Below are positions 1 through 11,317 of a DNA stretch of 64,000 bases, piece by piece. The stretch's first letter is position 1; the number at the start of each line of letters is the position of its first letter. The position numbers were made by a program, and so were the translations under genes. Below the pieces are notes generated by a model, which searched no databases, was not told the origin of the DNA, and worked only from the letters and a program-made list of their open reading frames with translations. This DNA comes from Pleurotus djamor (Eukaryota; Basidiomycota; Agaricomycetes; Agaricales; Pleurotaceae): positions 186,001 through 250,000 of the forward strand of contig JAPEVF010000004.1 of the NCBI GenBank assembly GCA_029747585.1, in the 5' to 3' direction.

Positions 1-3000
1 CTTGATAGCAGACAAATTAGCTCATGAAATTGGGATGAGACATGGAGTAAGTACCTTGGCCGAGTAGACCTTCGATGAGGTAGGTGAACGGAGAGAGATG
101 ATACCTAAGGAATGATGAGTTAAAGAAGACCAAGAACCAAGTTAGGAAGACTTACATCCACTGCCACCAGCCAAGTAATCNGTAAGGTTGCAGAACACCG
201 TTGAACGTAATGATGAAACTGAACAAGAAACTGAACAGGATGGCAGCCAACTCGGGAGTAGGCACCATGGCTGCAATTCCTTGACCGAGCGAAGTGTAGT
301 ACATGGGGAAAAGGACACCGAGCATGAGGTAAGTGTACCCTGTGCGGTCAGGGGGGAATCCGACGGTCCAGTACCAGCAGAAGAAGTAGAGGGACGATCC
401 AAGGATATTCCATGGGAGTTCAGCCAAAATCTGCGAAGCGACCAAAGCGGTCCAGCTGTACATCCTTGAGGGCTTCTCGCGAATTTCGTAGATGTCACGC
501 ATCTCAATGAAAGGAACTTGAAGCTGGTTGGACAAAGGCGCGGCCAAGATGGTGCTCAAGAAGATGGCCTAAATGAAACGTAAATAAGAACTTGTGCCAC
601 ACACGTGTAAGCGAAGAACTGACGAAAAGTTTGTTCTGGATGCCTTGCTGAGTATCAGGTGCCTTGAAGAACGTAAACTGCGAAAGCGACCAATAAGTTT
701 CGAGGGCGATGGAGGGACAATGAGACGACGTACCCCAATGAAAAGGCCAGCGCAAATGTTCAGAATCAACTTGGCCATGAGATAAGTAGGGTTGCGCCAG
801 TGGCTGAGGAAGTCACGTTTGAACAGAAGGGCGAATTGGTATGACCAGGATGCCGAGAATTTGCCACGGAAGGTAGCCTCGACGGCACCTTTACGTTTGC
901 CTTCTGCATGAATCTCCTCGATGGCAACTTGTAGGTTTTGGGCCTCAGGGGACTTCTCCCAAATTTGATGCCAGTCTTTATCTGCAGTAGCCGTGGCGCC
1001 AGCACCGATAACGTCAAGAATGAACTCAGCACTATGGAATGATTGAATGAGCGAATGCAGGATAAGTCAGGAAGGAAGCAAACATACGGATTTTCGTCGT
1101 GGCTGCACTTGCGAGAACCGTTTCTCTCAAAGTAATCGATCATGGTTGACGAATGGGGTCCAATGTCACCAAAGTAGACGGTTTGACCACCCTTTCGGAG
1201 AAGGAGTAGACGATCGAAGACCTGGAAAAGTTCGGCGGAAGGCTATAAAAAGAATGACGTCAGGATTTGCAGGGGCGACGGAACCAAATCTTGGTACCTG
1301 ATGGATACTATACGAGGAAGTCAGTAAATGATGTTTGTTGAGAGAAGGAACCACGACTTACGTGCACAGAATAGCTTGTCCATTGTCAGCGAGTTCGCGC
1401 AAGAAAGCCATGATAGCCCAGGCACTCTGAGAATCCAGACCAGATGTCGGTTCATCCAAGAACAACAGGAGACGAGGCTAATACATGAACCAAGTCAGCA
1501 AGCAGATAACGTCTGAAGATATGGCTCTGACCTTCGCAGCTAATTCAACCGCGATCGTGGTACGTTTGCGATGTTCGACTCCAAGGGAACCGACGGACGC
1601 GTCAGCGACTGCTTCCAAACCACACATCTTCAAGCAAGTTTCGACACTGCAAATGAATGATTGAGTATAAGAGCCAGGATTACCAGAAGGATATACGCAC
1701 TAAGCTTCCTTCTCAGCGAGGGGGACAGTATCCGGCTGGCGAAGGCGAGCCGAGAACAAGAGAGCCTCTCGGACAGTATCCGTCGGGACGTGGGTGTCCA
1801 TTTGTTGACAGTAACCGGTTTGAGATTGGAAATCAGGAGGGGGAGCATGACCGTTTACGAAGCGATCTCCAGACACGACACCCATAGAGATTCGTTGAGC
1901 GAGAACATTGAGCAATGTGGTCTAAAAGGAAGATTAGTGAGTTCTGATAGAAACAAGTGTCAGAAATAAGTTGTACCTTGCCGGCGCCAGATTCACCCAT
2001 GAGAGCAGTCAACTTTCCAGGAGCGACAAAACCAGAAACGTCGTCGAGAAGTTGCCGAGTGCCATCTTTCACAGGAACGGTATAGTTCAAGTGCTGCCAT
2101 GAGAATACGTCCGTCATCTTAGCTGCGGCAGCGTGTCCCGCGTTTCCAGAGGACTCCTGGCCGACATGGTCGCGGTCGAGCTTCTCCTCGTCATTACCGC
2201 TTTTGGCGAGCGATTTACCAGCCTTGGATCCGCGTTTATACTTGACGACCGCTGTATCCGTGGCCAACGCGGTATTGTACTCCGAGGCGATTAAAAGCCA
2301 TGCAATAAAGGCGATACCAAAAGCAACCACGATACCGAAATTCTAAACCGCCATGATTAATAAAGGAAAGCTGTGATATAAGAAAGAAATTTGGCTAACC
2401 ATCCATGCATTCGAGTAGGAATATTCGTAAGCGAGTTCGAGGAAACGATTGCCGTTAACAGTGGTTTCTCCGGCAACGGCACCAACCGTCGCACAAACTT
2501 GGTTGTCGATGGTGATGTTCTCGTAGCCGGGACCTTGCGGGACCAAATTGGCGCAAGCCCCGTTCAGCGTGCGGAATTCGTTTGCCAGGACACTCTCGAA
2601 ACCATAGCGCAGGGGCTAGCAGGGGCAAAGGAGCGATGAGGAAATGAGGACAGAGACATCATAGTTGGAACGTACATTGATGTAAGTGATCCACTTTAGT
2701 GCTCCGATCATAGATCTCTTGGGGATGGTATAACCGCTATGAACAAATATGAGAAGCTTCAACGCGAGGAGTAGACGCAGAGACTTACGTGTAGATGACG
2801 AGGCCCAGGAGAATGATACCAGAGAAAGAGTGCGCTGCTGCTTCTGTTTGGAACGATGCCGCGATAGCTCTGAACCAGGCTTTCATCGTCAAGGCCAACA
2901 CCGCAAGGAACAAGTAGAAGAAGCTATGAAAGATGCATCAATCAATCATGGTCCAGATTCGGATTCTTAAAATGGTTTACTCACAAGAATTGTGCAGCGG

Positions 3001-5194
3001 ATGTTTGCAGACCGACGATGAAGTAGAGTAGGATACTAAAGAGTGCGAGGGATAAAAGAGTGATGGGTAGATCAACGAGCGTGAGGGCGACGGATTCGAT
3101 GAAGGGGTGGTATAGAGCGGCTTTCTGGTGGCGAAGAACAATAGGACGTTGGTGGAAAAGACTAGCCAGCTCGGCCAAACTGGAGAGGGCCGAGAAGAGC
3201 AATGCGCTGGAATCGCGGGGTGAGTAAACGAATCTGGGGGATGTATCGAGATTCACTTACAAGAAAAGGACACCACCACGGGAGAAGTATGCATCCGTTG
3301 ACTCGGGGATGTTGACGAAGACCGAACCGACAATTATACCTTGGAAGACGAACGAACTAGCCAGATATTAGAAAAGGCAACGGTGATCGGGGAAGGTACT
3401 TACACCAAGTTCATCAAGGTAGCCGTCTTGTTACCCATCAGAATTTGGTACCTCCTCAGCATGACGGCTCGAATTTGCATGAAAATAGAGACCGTGTACG
3501 GACTAGATAGGTAGTAATGAGTATTTGCGACCCACAAAATAATGAAGCATCCACAAACCTCGTCTTCCTTGCCGTCGACGCGCGCTCCAACCTTGCACTC
3601 TCCTTGTACATCTGAACTCGATCCGGACGACCGACAAACTCGTCACGATATGATTCAACATCCTCCTGGTTCACCTTCGCAAGGGAAGAATTCTTGAAGT
3701 ACTGGGCAAATTCATCGGCAGTGCGGGGTTGATTAGTAATTCCTGAACGAGGAATCCGACCAAGCGGATCAGTGACGGCTACGAGGAAGTCGGGAGTGGT
3801 TTGACGCGGGGCTGGTTCATACCCCATGTCGATGAAGTATTGCTTGGCTTTATCGGCCGGGCCGAAGTAGGCCATACGGCCTTCGAAGATAACGCAAACT
3901 TTATCGAAGAGCTGGTAGAGATTCTCTCCGGCTTGATAGATAGATACGATGGTGGTGTGCTTGTCGACATCGGTAGTGATTCGAAGAGCGCGTCCAAACT
4001 CAAGGGCAGTGGAGGCATCGAGACCACGGGTAGAGCTAAAAAGAATGGTCATGTCAGATAAAAAAAAACGCGGGTAATTAATCAATCGCTTACTTGTCCC
4101 AAGCATTGACACGGCTACGCATGACGAGGGCTTCAGCGATGGAAACACGCTTCTTTTCTCCGCCACTAACTCCACGAATGGAGGCATCTCCAACGTATGT
4201 GTTGAGGGCGTGGCGAAGTCCGAGAATCGTGGTCGTCAGCGTGGTTATGAAGGAAACGTGTTCATCACGGGTGGCAGACACCCTCGTTTGAGGCGTGCGC
4301 ATCTTTGCCGCGAAGGAAAGGGTTTGTTCGACGCTGAGGGTGGGGAAGTGAACATCATCCTCCGGACAATACTGAACATCGCCGCGATAGTGGCGGGCGA
4401 TTTGATCGGGAGTAAGAGAGTCGTAGTGGACTTCACCGTCCACACGATAATATTCGGTCCGTTGGTTAGCCAGAGTCTTGAGCAAAGTACTGCACCCAGA
4501 TCCGGGACGACCCAAGACAACTAAAAATATATTAGTGGCAATTAAGCAGAGGCCGGATAAAACAACTCACGAAGCATTTCCCCGGGCCTGACCACGCCTT
4601 CGAAACCAGTGAGGATGTCCTTCAAAGGCGGATGGCGAAGGGTCTGTATGTGTTCGACCAACCCAAGGGGATTTAGGACACTACCGAGGGTCGGAATATG
4701 GGAGGCAGCTGAGCCCAAGCCAATGACACGCAGATCCTTGAACATTACGCCCAAGTCTCGCGTCTTGATCTGTGCCTCCTCGCGTCTGCAAGTGCAAGCT
4801 CATTAGCTAGTCCAAATCCATCGTTTAACTTTATGACGTACTTGAGAACCAGGGCCTTGGCCGTCTTCTCCAAGTCAAACGGGCCATCCCCGAATGTCAG
4901 AGTCGTCTCAGAGTCACTCGATATGCGCTTTTCATTGTTAACTGGGTTGCGTCGCGAAGCCTCCGTTAAAGTACGTTGTAGTTGGTTGAAGCCCGGACGA
5001 TCAAAGAAGTCTACGTCCACGTGGGAAACGCTAGAACCCCGTCTGGGACGGCCATGTCGATGCTCGGTGCGGACGTCGTGTGAAGGGTTTGGCTGGGCTT
5101 CAGAGACACGGTTTTCAGGAATTTGCTGGAGGTGCTGGTCGTGCTCAGACGCGTCTATATGGTGAGTGTAGTGGTGATGCTCAGGGGCCGACAT
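1..5194 (-). CDS. PDR/CDR-type ABC transporter (full size, 3' end outside window)
   Basis: Plasma-membrane drug or metabolite efflux pump of the fungal pleiotropic drug resistance (ABCG) family, laid out NBD1-TMD1-NBD2-TMD2. The ATG at 5194 opens a hydrophilic His/Arg-rich N-terminus. NBD1 (about 4515-3600) has the Cys-for-Lys Walker A typical of these pumps (GRPGSGCST), signature [14 protein letters not shown] and STRGLDAS after Walker B. NBD2 (about 2100-1050) has the canonical Walker A start GESGAGK, the atypical fungal signature region [15 protein letters not shown] and [15 protein letters not shown]. Hydrophobic exons at 3450-2340 and 780-1 are the two membrane domains. The last visible exon, [11 protein letters not shown], lies near TMD2's end, so only the final extracellular loop, last helix and tail are missing. 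About 15 short introns. A single N at 181 lies in or beside an exon. Substrate cannot be read from sequence. Confidence 0.95.
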
Positions 5195-5826
5195 TTAGGC
5201 CAGAGCTAGTGAATTAGTGGGTGGGTATTAGGGTAGCTGAAGGAAGCGGGGGTGATGAAGAGAAAAAACAGCCGCGCCGACATCGCAGGTATTATATCTT
5301 TTGACGGAGGCGTGTCCAGCTCTGGAAATTGCCAACTCGCAGTGAAATTGGCCCGTCAGAGTCAGCAATTTGACCAAGGCAAAGAATTCGGACCGAACAA
5401 AAGAGGAAATTTCAGGGGCTCATATCGCGGCTAAACCACGCCATCGACTTACGCAACGCCGGCTTCCTTGCACTTGTCCTGCTCGCATGATGCACGATCG
5501 CCCGGAGTCCCAGCGCCGTGGCCAGCCAAGGACCTCAAACGAATATTTGGTCATCGAACTTGTTTCTCCAGCTCGAGGTAGTCTTCGCTTACCTCGGATA
5601 TTCCGGGACTGCGGTGGAGGTCTTTGGCACCGATGACAAATCCTCATTAGCCCGTTTCCACCGCAAGTCGTTGCCCCTGTTAATCCCCCTGAGTGCACCA
5701 CGACACTAACTGCGCTAGAGTTGCTTCTCTGCCAGATCTGCGACAAAACTTTCTTTGGCACTGGCCGTATGGTGCACACGTATTAGTTCGTGAATTCTGA
5801 TGCCCTGCCTCCCCTGCTGAACTCTC
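5195..5826. promoter_or_regulatory. Divergent intergenic region between ABC transporter and first peroxygenase copy
   Basis: About 630 bp between two start codons on opposite strands, so it should hold both promoters. From about 5540 rightwards it is recognisably duplicated in front of the second peroxygenase gene (from about 7580), including the shared stretch GATGACAAATCCTC followed by TTAGCCCGTTTC. No coding exon was recognised. Confidence 0.5.
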
Positions 5827-7240
5827 ATGATGAAGTTTCTTTCTCTCCTAGCGTTCTTGCAACTAGGACTTGCGTCCAAAGTAAATAGTACACTCGACGA
5901 ACCGGGCATTGATTTTGGGAAGGTGAAACGGTTTGATCCAGTGGCCCAACGCATCAGCACGAGTGGAGTGCACAAATGGGTAGCTCCAGGACCCACGGAC
6001 CAGCGAGGACCGTGCCCAGGTTTGGTGAGTCGTCTCGAGGCCCTCACTACTGCACAGATCTGATGCAAGTGTTTCGCCACAGAACGCCTTAGCCAACCAG
6101 TATGCTTCTACTTACAACGAGAAAACCATGTGTCCTAATTGAACTTGCAGCGGTTATTTGCCCCACAATGGTGTCGCGTCCGTAACAGACCTTGCCCATG
6201 CCGTCAATCTCGTTTATGGGATGGGTTTTGAGCTAGGATTGATTCTAGTGCGTCGAGCCGGAAGCTTTTGACTCACAAAGAATAAGACTCACACTTTCAT
6301 AGTCGGCCTATGCAGCCGCATTGAACGGCAATGGCTTAAGCCTATCCATTGGTGGAGGAGACTTGCGTACGAGCCTACCTATCTTCGGTGTAGCCAAAGG
6401 ATTAAGCGGATCTCATAATAACTTCGAAACCGATGCATCGCCAACCCGAGGGGATCTGTACCTTGAGTAAGTCGGACTCGCTAGAGAGATTCTAACTTGA
6501 TTGCTCGCGCTGATTATCGTCAGTGGCAATAATTACGACGTATTACCAAAGCACTTCAAAAGGCTCTATGAATTGCAGCTCAACGTCACCGACGAGAAAT
6601 CAAACTAAGACTTCTCTTTAATGACTGACTTTCATGCCTCCCGTTGCGGAATCCATCAACGAGAACCCACGATTCTTCAGTAGCATCGTTTCCGGTGTAC
6701 TAGTTCGCCAGGGGACCTACTTCTTCCAGCCCCGACTTATGGCGAACCATTCTATTGATTATCCCGATGGGCGACTCTCGAAGACAGTGTTGAAGTCGTT
6801 CTTCGGAGTTACGGGCGGGTAAGGAATCTTCTCTACAAACACTCTCAAAGCACCTGGCTAACGATGTCACTGCTTATAGATATCCTGACTTCGTATACAA
6901 TCATGGACACGAGCGTATACCCGATATCTACTACCGACGCCCCAACGACTACAACATTGTCGACTTCAACATCGATATCGTCTTGGGCACTACGAAGTAT
7001 CCGCAATTTGCTTTGATTGGAGGGAACATGGGGAAACCCAACACGTTCACCGGAATCGACCTGGGGAACCTCACAGGAGGGTTGTTCAAGTCTGTGGATC
7101 TGCTTGATCCCACAAAGCTAGACTGTTTCATGAATCAGCTTCTCGCGGGACTCTCGCCTATAATCTTGAAGCCTGGCTGCACAAGGTTGAAGCACATAGA
7201 CTACAACGCAGCGTTCGCCTCCTTCCCTGGGTATCGCTAA
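5827..7240 (+). pseudogene. Unspecific peroxygenase (heme-thiolate peroxidase family 2), disabled tandem copy
   Basis: A second copy of the gene at 7829-9241 with the same six-exon structure: 5827-6024, 6083-6099, 6151-6247, 6303-6466, 6524-6818, 6880-7240. Exon lengths match its neighbour except exon 1 (6 nt shorter) and exon 5 (2 nt shorter). It keeps the signal peptide, the PCPGL heme-thiolate motif and NALANHGYLPHNG across the spliced junctions. Exon 5 carries two lesions: a TAA at 6607-6609 where the sister has TAC, and a 2-bp deletion near 6641-6650 that shifts the frame. Downstream sequence remains recognisable in the shifted frame to the TAA at 7238-7240. Either lesion truncates the protein soon after the proximal heme-pocket half. 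Two sequencing errors are possible but less likely. Decay looks recent, since splice sites are intact. Confidence 0.85.
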
Positions 7241-7828
7241 TGCTCCTGTGCTCCTGATTCCCCTGATTCCCTATGTTTCTTGGTCTTCGATTCGTTTCGG
7301 TTCCTACAGTTTGCCAGCAGTTTGCCTGTACATGTGTCAGCTAGGTCATTGTCCAAAACAAAATTTCTGTGGCCTGGATGCCATTCCTAATTAAGCAGCC
7401 CTTGACACCCCTTCAAACGCTCCAGATTCCTGACAAGCTTGGGTTATATCGAGACTTTATGACTCCATCGTGACGTCAGACGATTTTGACGAGCAAGGAT
7501 GATAATATTTTGATAGTGAGAGTCACCATGTTCACAGTCGTGCCAACGAAGTGCCCCATAGGAGTATTTGGTCAGCCAACATTTCTCCGTTTCTCCGGCT
7601 GTAGTCCTCGCTTACAGCGGGAATTCCGGACGACCGAGGTCCCCGATGACAAATCCTCCTTAGCCCGTTTCAATCGCCAGTGGAGCTCCCTATGAAGCCC
7701 CCTGAACCCCCATCGACACGTCTCCCGCTGCTAGAACCGCACATTGGAACTCTCTTTGACACTGACCGTGTGGTACACGCAGTATATTTTACTCAACTCT
7801 GGTGTGCTGCTCTTACTGCTGAACTATC
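7241..7828. promoter_or_regulatory. Intergenic region and duplicated promoter of the intact peroxygenase
   Basis: 588 bp between the two peroxygenase copies. The right part, from about 7580, aligns with sequence upstream of the first copy. The left part (about 7241-7550) is the 3' flank of the pseudogene and shows no exon. A TATA-like GTATATTTTA lies near 7781, about 45 bp before the ATG. Confidence 0.45.
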
Positions 7829-9241
7829 ATGAAGTCTCTTACCCTCTTAGCACTATCGCTCCTCGGACTCGCGTCCTACGCTTTCAAAGTCAACAACACA
7901 TTCGAGGACCCTTGGCTTAACGAACGCCAGGTTAAGCGTTTCGACCCAGCAGCCCAGCGTATAAGCACGACTGGGATACACAAATGGGTAGCCCCAAGTT
8001 CTACGGACCAACGAGGACCATGCCCGGGGTTGGTGAGTTATCTTCGTCACTACGTTCGATACCGAGACAACGTGTTGAAACTGTGCTCTGCTTGGGAAAG
8101 AACGCATTAGCCAACCAGTTGGTTTTTCCTTCCATTGAAGCTCTTGTGTCCTGATTTCTGACGGTCGCGCAGCGGCTATTTACCACACAACGGCATCGCA
8201 ACTGTACCGGAGATGATCCTTGCAGTCAACAAAGTTTACGGAATGGGCGATGACGTAGCAGCTCTTCTAGTGCGTCAACCCGGAAACTTTTGATTGTCAA
8301 CTAATGAGCTCTCATAGTCATCTTACGCTACCCTATTCAATGGCAATGGTTTATTGATGTCTATCGGTGGAAAAGACCGGCGTGCCAATCTCCCAATCCT
8401 TGGCGCATCTAAAGGGTTAATAGGATCTCATAATAATTTTGAAACCGATGCATCCCCAACTCGGGGTGATCTCTACCTAGAGTGAGTCAATGTTAAGAAA
8501 CCAATTCGATGACTCGCGCTGATGACCGCTAGTGGGGATAACTGGGGCGTTCTTCCAAAGCACTTCAACAGGCTTTATGAGATGCAGTCCAACGTCACCG
8601 ATGAGGAATCAAGTTACGACCTCCCCATGATGACGGACTTCCACGCGTCACGCCTTGCCGAGTCTATCAGCGAGAATCCACGCTTTTTCAGTAGTATCTT
8701 TTCAGGTGTAGTTGTTGGCCAAGCTGGATACATCTTCCAGCCACGACTCATGGCGAACCATTCCATTGATCACCCCGAAGGACGCCTCTCAAAGACAGTG
8801 TTAAAGTCGTTCTTTGGAGTTACCGGCGAGTAAGGCATCTTCTCCTTCACGTCGCCCGGAAAGTTGTTGACCGACCCTAGATATCCTGACTTGGTATACA
8901 ACCGTGGACACGAGCGTATCCCCGACATCTACTACCGACGCCCCAACGACTACTACATGACCGACTTCGTCTCCGACGTTATCTCTGGTGCTAAAAAGTA
9001 CCCGCAATTCCTCTCCATTGGAGGGAACATGGGGAAACCCAATACATTCACTGGAATTGACCTGAAAAATCTGACGGGAGGAGCATACAGCGTTACAAGC
9101 ATGCTTAATCCTGGGAACATGACTTGCTTTGTCTACGAACTAGTTCAAGGGTACTTCCCCATTGATCTAGAATACCCCTGTCCAACGCTGGCATCCATAG
9201 ACTACGATTCCGTCTTCGCTCCCTATCCCGGGTATCCCTGA
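7829..9241 (+). CDS. Unspecific peroxygenase (heme-thiolate peroxidase family 2), intact
   Basis: Predicted secreted heme-thiolate enzyme that uses H2O2 to oxygenate organic substrates or oxidise halide (established for the family). Six exons splice cleanly: 7829-8032, 8101-8117, 8173-8269, 8318-8481, 8533-8829, 8881-9241, giving 379 residues. Residues 1-18 form a signal peptide. The proximal Cys lies in PCPGL at about residue 66, followed by NALANHGYLPHNG. The distal acid-base region reads FETDASPTRGD, where characterised enzymes have EGD (long type) or EHD (chloroperoxidase/short type). Length and the Cys-containing tail (EYPCPTL) fit the long class. Exon 2 is only 17 nt, so naive gene callers will mis-join here. 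Substrate is unknown. Its only close relative here is the dead copy immediately upstream. Confidence 0.93.
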
Positions 9242-9487
9242 GTCCCTGACACGCCCTATGTATATCTCCTATCGTTGATGGTTCTTTGCATGATACGTAG
9301 GGTAATAACAATGTGCTATCCTGACTCTCTGCTATGATTGCTTCCCCACACATAATTTATACAGGCACAGAAAGTTACATGAAGACACTATGAATACATT
9401 AGAATGCTAGAATAAATCGTACGAGGATGGGTGTAGGTTAATGGCGGATTATACGAAGTTAACAGGTAGACAGAGGCCCGTAGATTT

Positions 9488-10867
9488 TTAAAGTCGACTT
9501 TGGATGGCATGGACATAGTCCCGCGTAATAGCCTGAAGCAGAGCTCGGGCCAGCCTTTCAGGGCATTCTTGAACTATCTATAGCGGCGGTCAACTTCATG
9601 GCAACAGTGATGATACAATGACCTTACCTCGTGCGAAGCATTTTGCATATATGACACCGAGCAAGAGACAAACTCTCCCACAACTGCAGCGATGTTGTCA
9701 CGAATGACGTTCGGACTGGATGGGATCATTCAGAGTCAGCATAGGTTGGAGTCGAGCGGCCAGGAATGTAAGCGAGGGACTCACATGTAGTCAGGCCGCG
9801 AGCCGAAAATGACATGAATAGGTACGCCGGAGCGCGGTAAGTTCCTGAGCTGTTCAAACCCGTCATGTTGTGTTTGAACGTCGGCGAAACTAGCGCTTTG
9901 CGCGTATTTTGGCAGAGTTAGAGTCACGCCTTCGTCGATGCTCGGTGATTGCTGCGAAAGGCCACCAGCATGCTGTGTTGTCAATTTGTCAGATCAACGG
10001 GACGGTACCGAGGAGAAATGATACAGTACGTACAACATACATGTCTAGGACTCTCGGGTCCCATGCATTCCACGGGGCTCGAGCCATCAACCATGATTTG
10101 GCGGCGCCGATGGACGGCCACGCATCCTTCCGAGACATACATGCTCTAGGCATTCCTGTGACCCACTTTTGGACGTGGGAGTTCGTGGCCAGCAAATACT
10201 GCGAGAACATCATTGGTTCAACCAGTATCATTGAGCGATATGGTATTTCATGCGGCCCGTGATTCAAAGTAGACAGAACCCTAAGAACGCGGCGTCAACT
10301 AACTGGATGGAACGTCACAGAAGGGCATTACCCTACGGTCGCGCCCGCCGAATGTCCCACAAAGATGATCTCGTCCTTGCGATCGATCAAGCCAGAGTAC
10401 AACAGAGCCGAAAATATGTTGCTGCACGTCCCACAAGCTGCGGCATTGATAGTTGGGTAAGTAACGATCTTTGATAGCTCCGTTAAGCAAATTGCAGACT
10501 CACACACGAAGGATGCACGACGGCGCAGTTCGTCCTCGTTTAAGGCTGCACTTTGTCCGTGATTTGGGAAGTCAACAGCCCAAGCCTCCTTGATGACTGG
10601 ATATCCAGACTCGAGGTCAGCGCGAAAAAGTTCTCGAATGGCTGGTCCCCAGTGCTCCTTGTCTTTGCTGCAGTGAGCACCCCGAGCTCGGAAACTTGTG
10701 CTGCAGTACTCACGGAAACCTAGGGCGTGGGCAAAGAGGAGAGTGACACCTGGGCCTGAACGATGGGATCTTCGAGCTCGATACCTGTTTGCTTGGGAGT
10801 GAAGGTAATCCTGCGAGGAGATGGTAAATTGCTCAGTGAGGAGCTCGTTGGCATTGTTCGAAAACAT
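9488..10867 (-). CDS. Alpha/beta hydrolase with C-terminal peroxisomal signal (SRL)
   Basis: Serine hydrolase-fold protein. The ATG at 10867 starts MFSNNANELL. Strand and oxyanion region LLFAHALGF joins HKEHWGPAIRELF across an intron whose acceptor restores His-Lys-Glu. The nucleophile elbow GHSAG is near 10340, and a late strand PIHVIFGSRPDY is near 9800. About seven exons. The protein ends AIQSRL at the TAA at 9488-9490. Ser-Arg-Leu is an accepted PTS1 tripeptide, so a peroxisomal location is likely. The closest architecture I know is the fungal MpaH-like acyl-CoA/ester hydrolase group, also peroxisomal, but I cannot assign a substrate. It lies tail-to-tail with the intact peroxygenase, about 250 bp away. 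Confidence 0.85.
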
Positions 10868-11317
10868 GGTGAGTAGTAGGGAGAAGCAAAAGGGATATCT
10901 GGAAGATTAGGATCATTTCAGCAAGCTGTGCTTATACTTATACTGACTAGTTCTAAGATTTGCGATCCATAGATTTCTAAGGCACTCCATTATTGTCGGA
11001 CGGCGGAGGCATATTAGTGTAACAGGATTGCCCCATGGAGTCTTCAAAGGGCAACACGGCAAGGGGCATCCAGATGCACGCCAGAGGATCCATACTTACG
11101 CCCAGCTTGAATAGATTGAGTATACTGTGTCAGGAATCACACCGCCCCTGTCAGCAGACTTGATCAAACGACAAGCAGGCTTAGGACTGTAATGTCATGA
11201 TAATCGGAAGCGATAATCATTGTGGATAGGCACAAGGCTATCCAATATCTCAAGTGTTCACACTGGGTGAAGGTATCAGAGATTGAGGCGGCCTAAATAG
11301 TCCATGCTCACCTATTT
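10868..11317. promoter_or_regulatory. Intergenic region upstream of the hydrolase
   Basis: 450 bp between the hydrolase ATG and the stop of the carboxylase subunit, both on the minus strand. It should contain the hydrolase promoter. No exon, repeat or RNA gene was recognised. Confidence 0.3.

Larger units (their letters stand above)
5540..9241 (+). repeat. Tandem segmental duplication (promoter plus peroxygenase gene)
   Basis: Two units of about 1.7 kb, roughly 5540-7240 and 7580-9241, in direct orientation. Similarity includes upstream DNA, all intron positions and phases and most exon lengths, so the whole gene with its promoter was copied, not a retro-copy. Left boundaries are approximate because I judged them by eye. 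Confidence 0.75.

Noticed and set aside
10670..10730. Apparent extra segment REYCSTSFRARGAHCS in the alpha/beta hydrolase
   Set aside because: It is an intron read through; splicing GTGAGT to GCAAAG gives the expected GFHKEHW.
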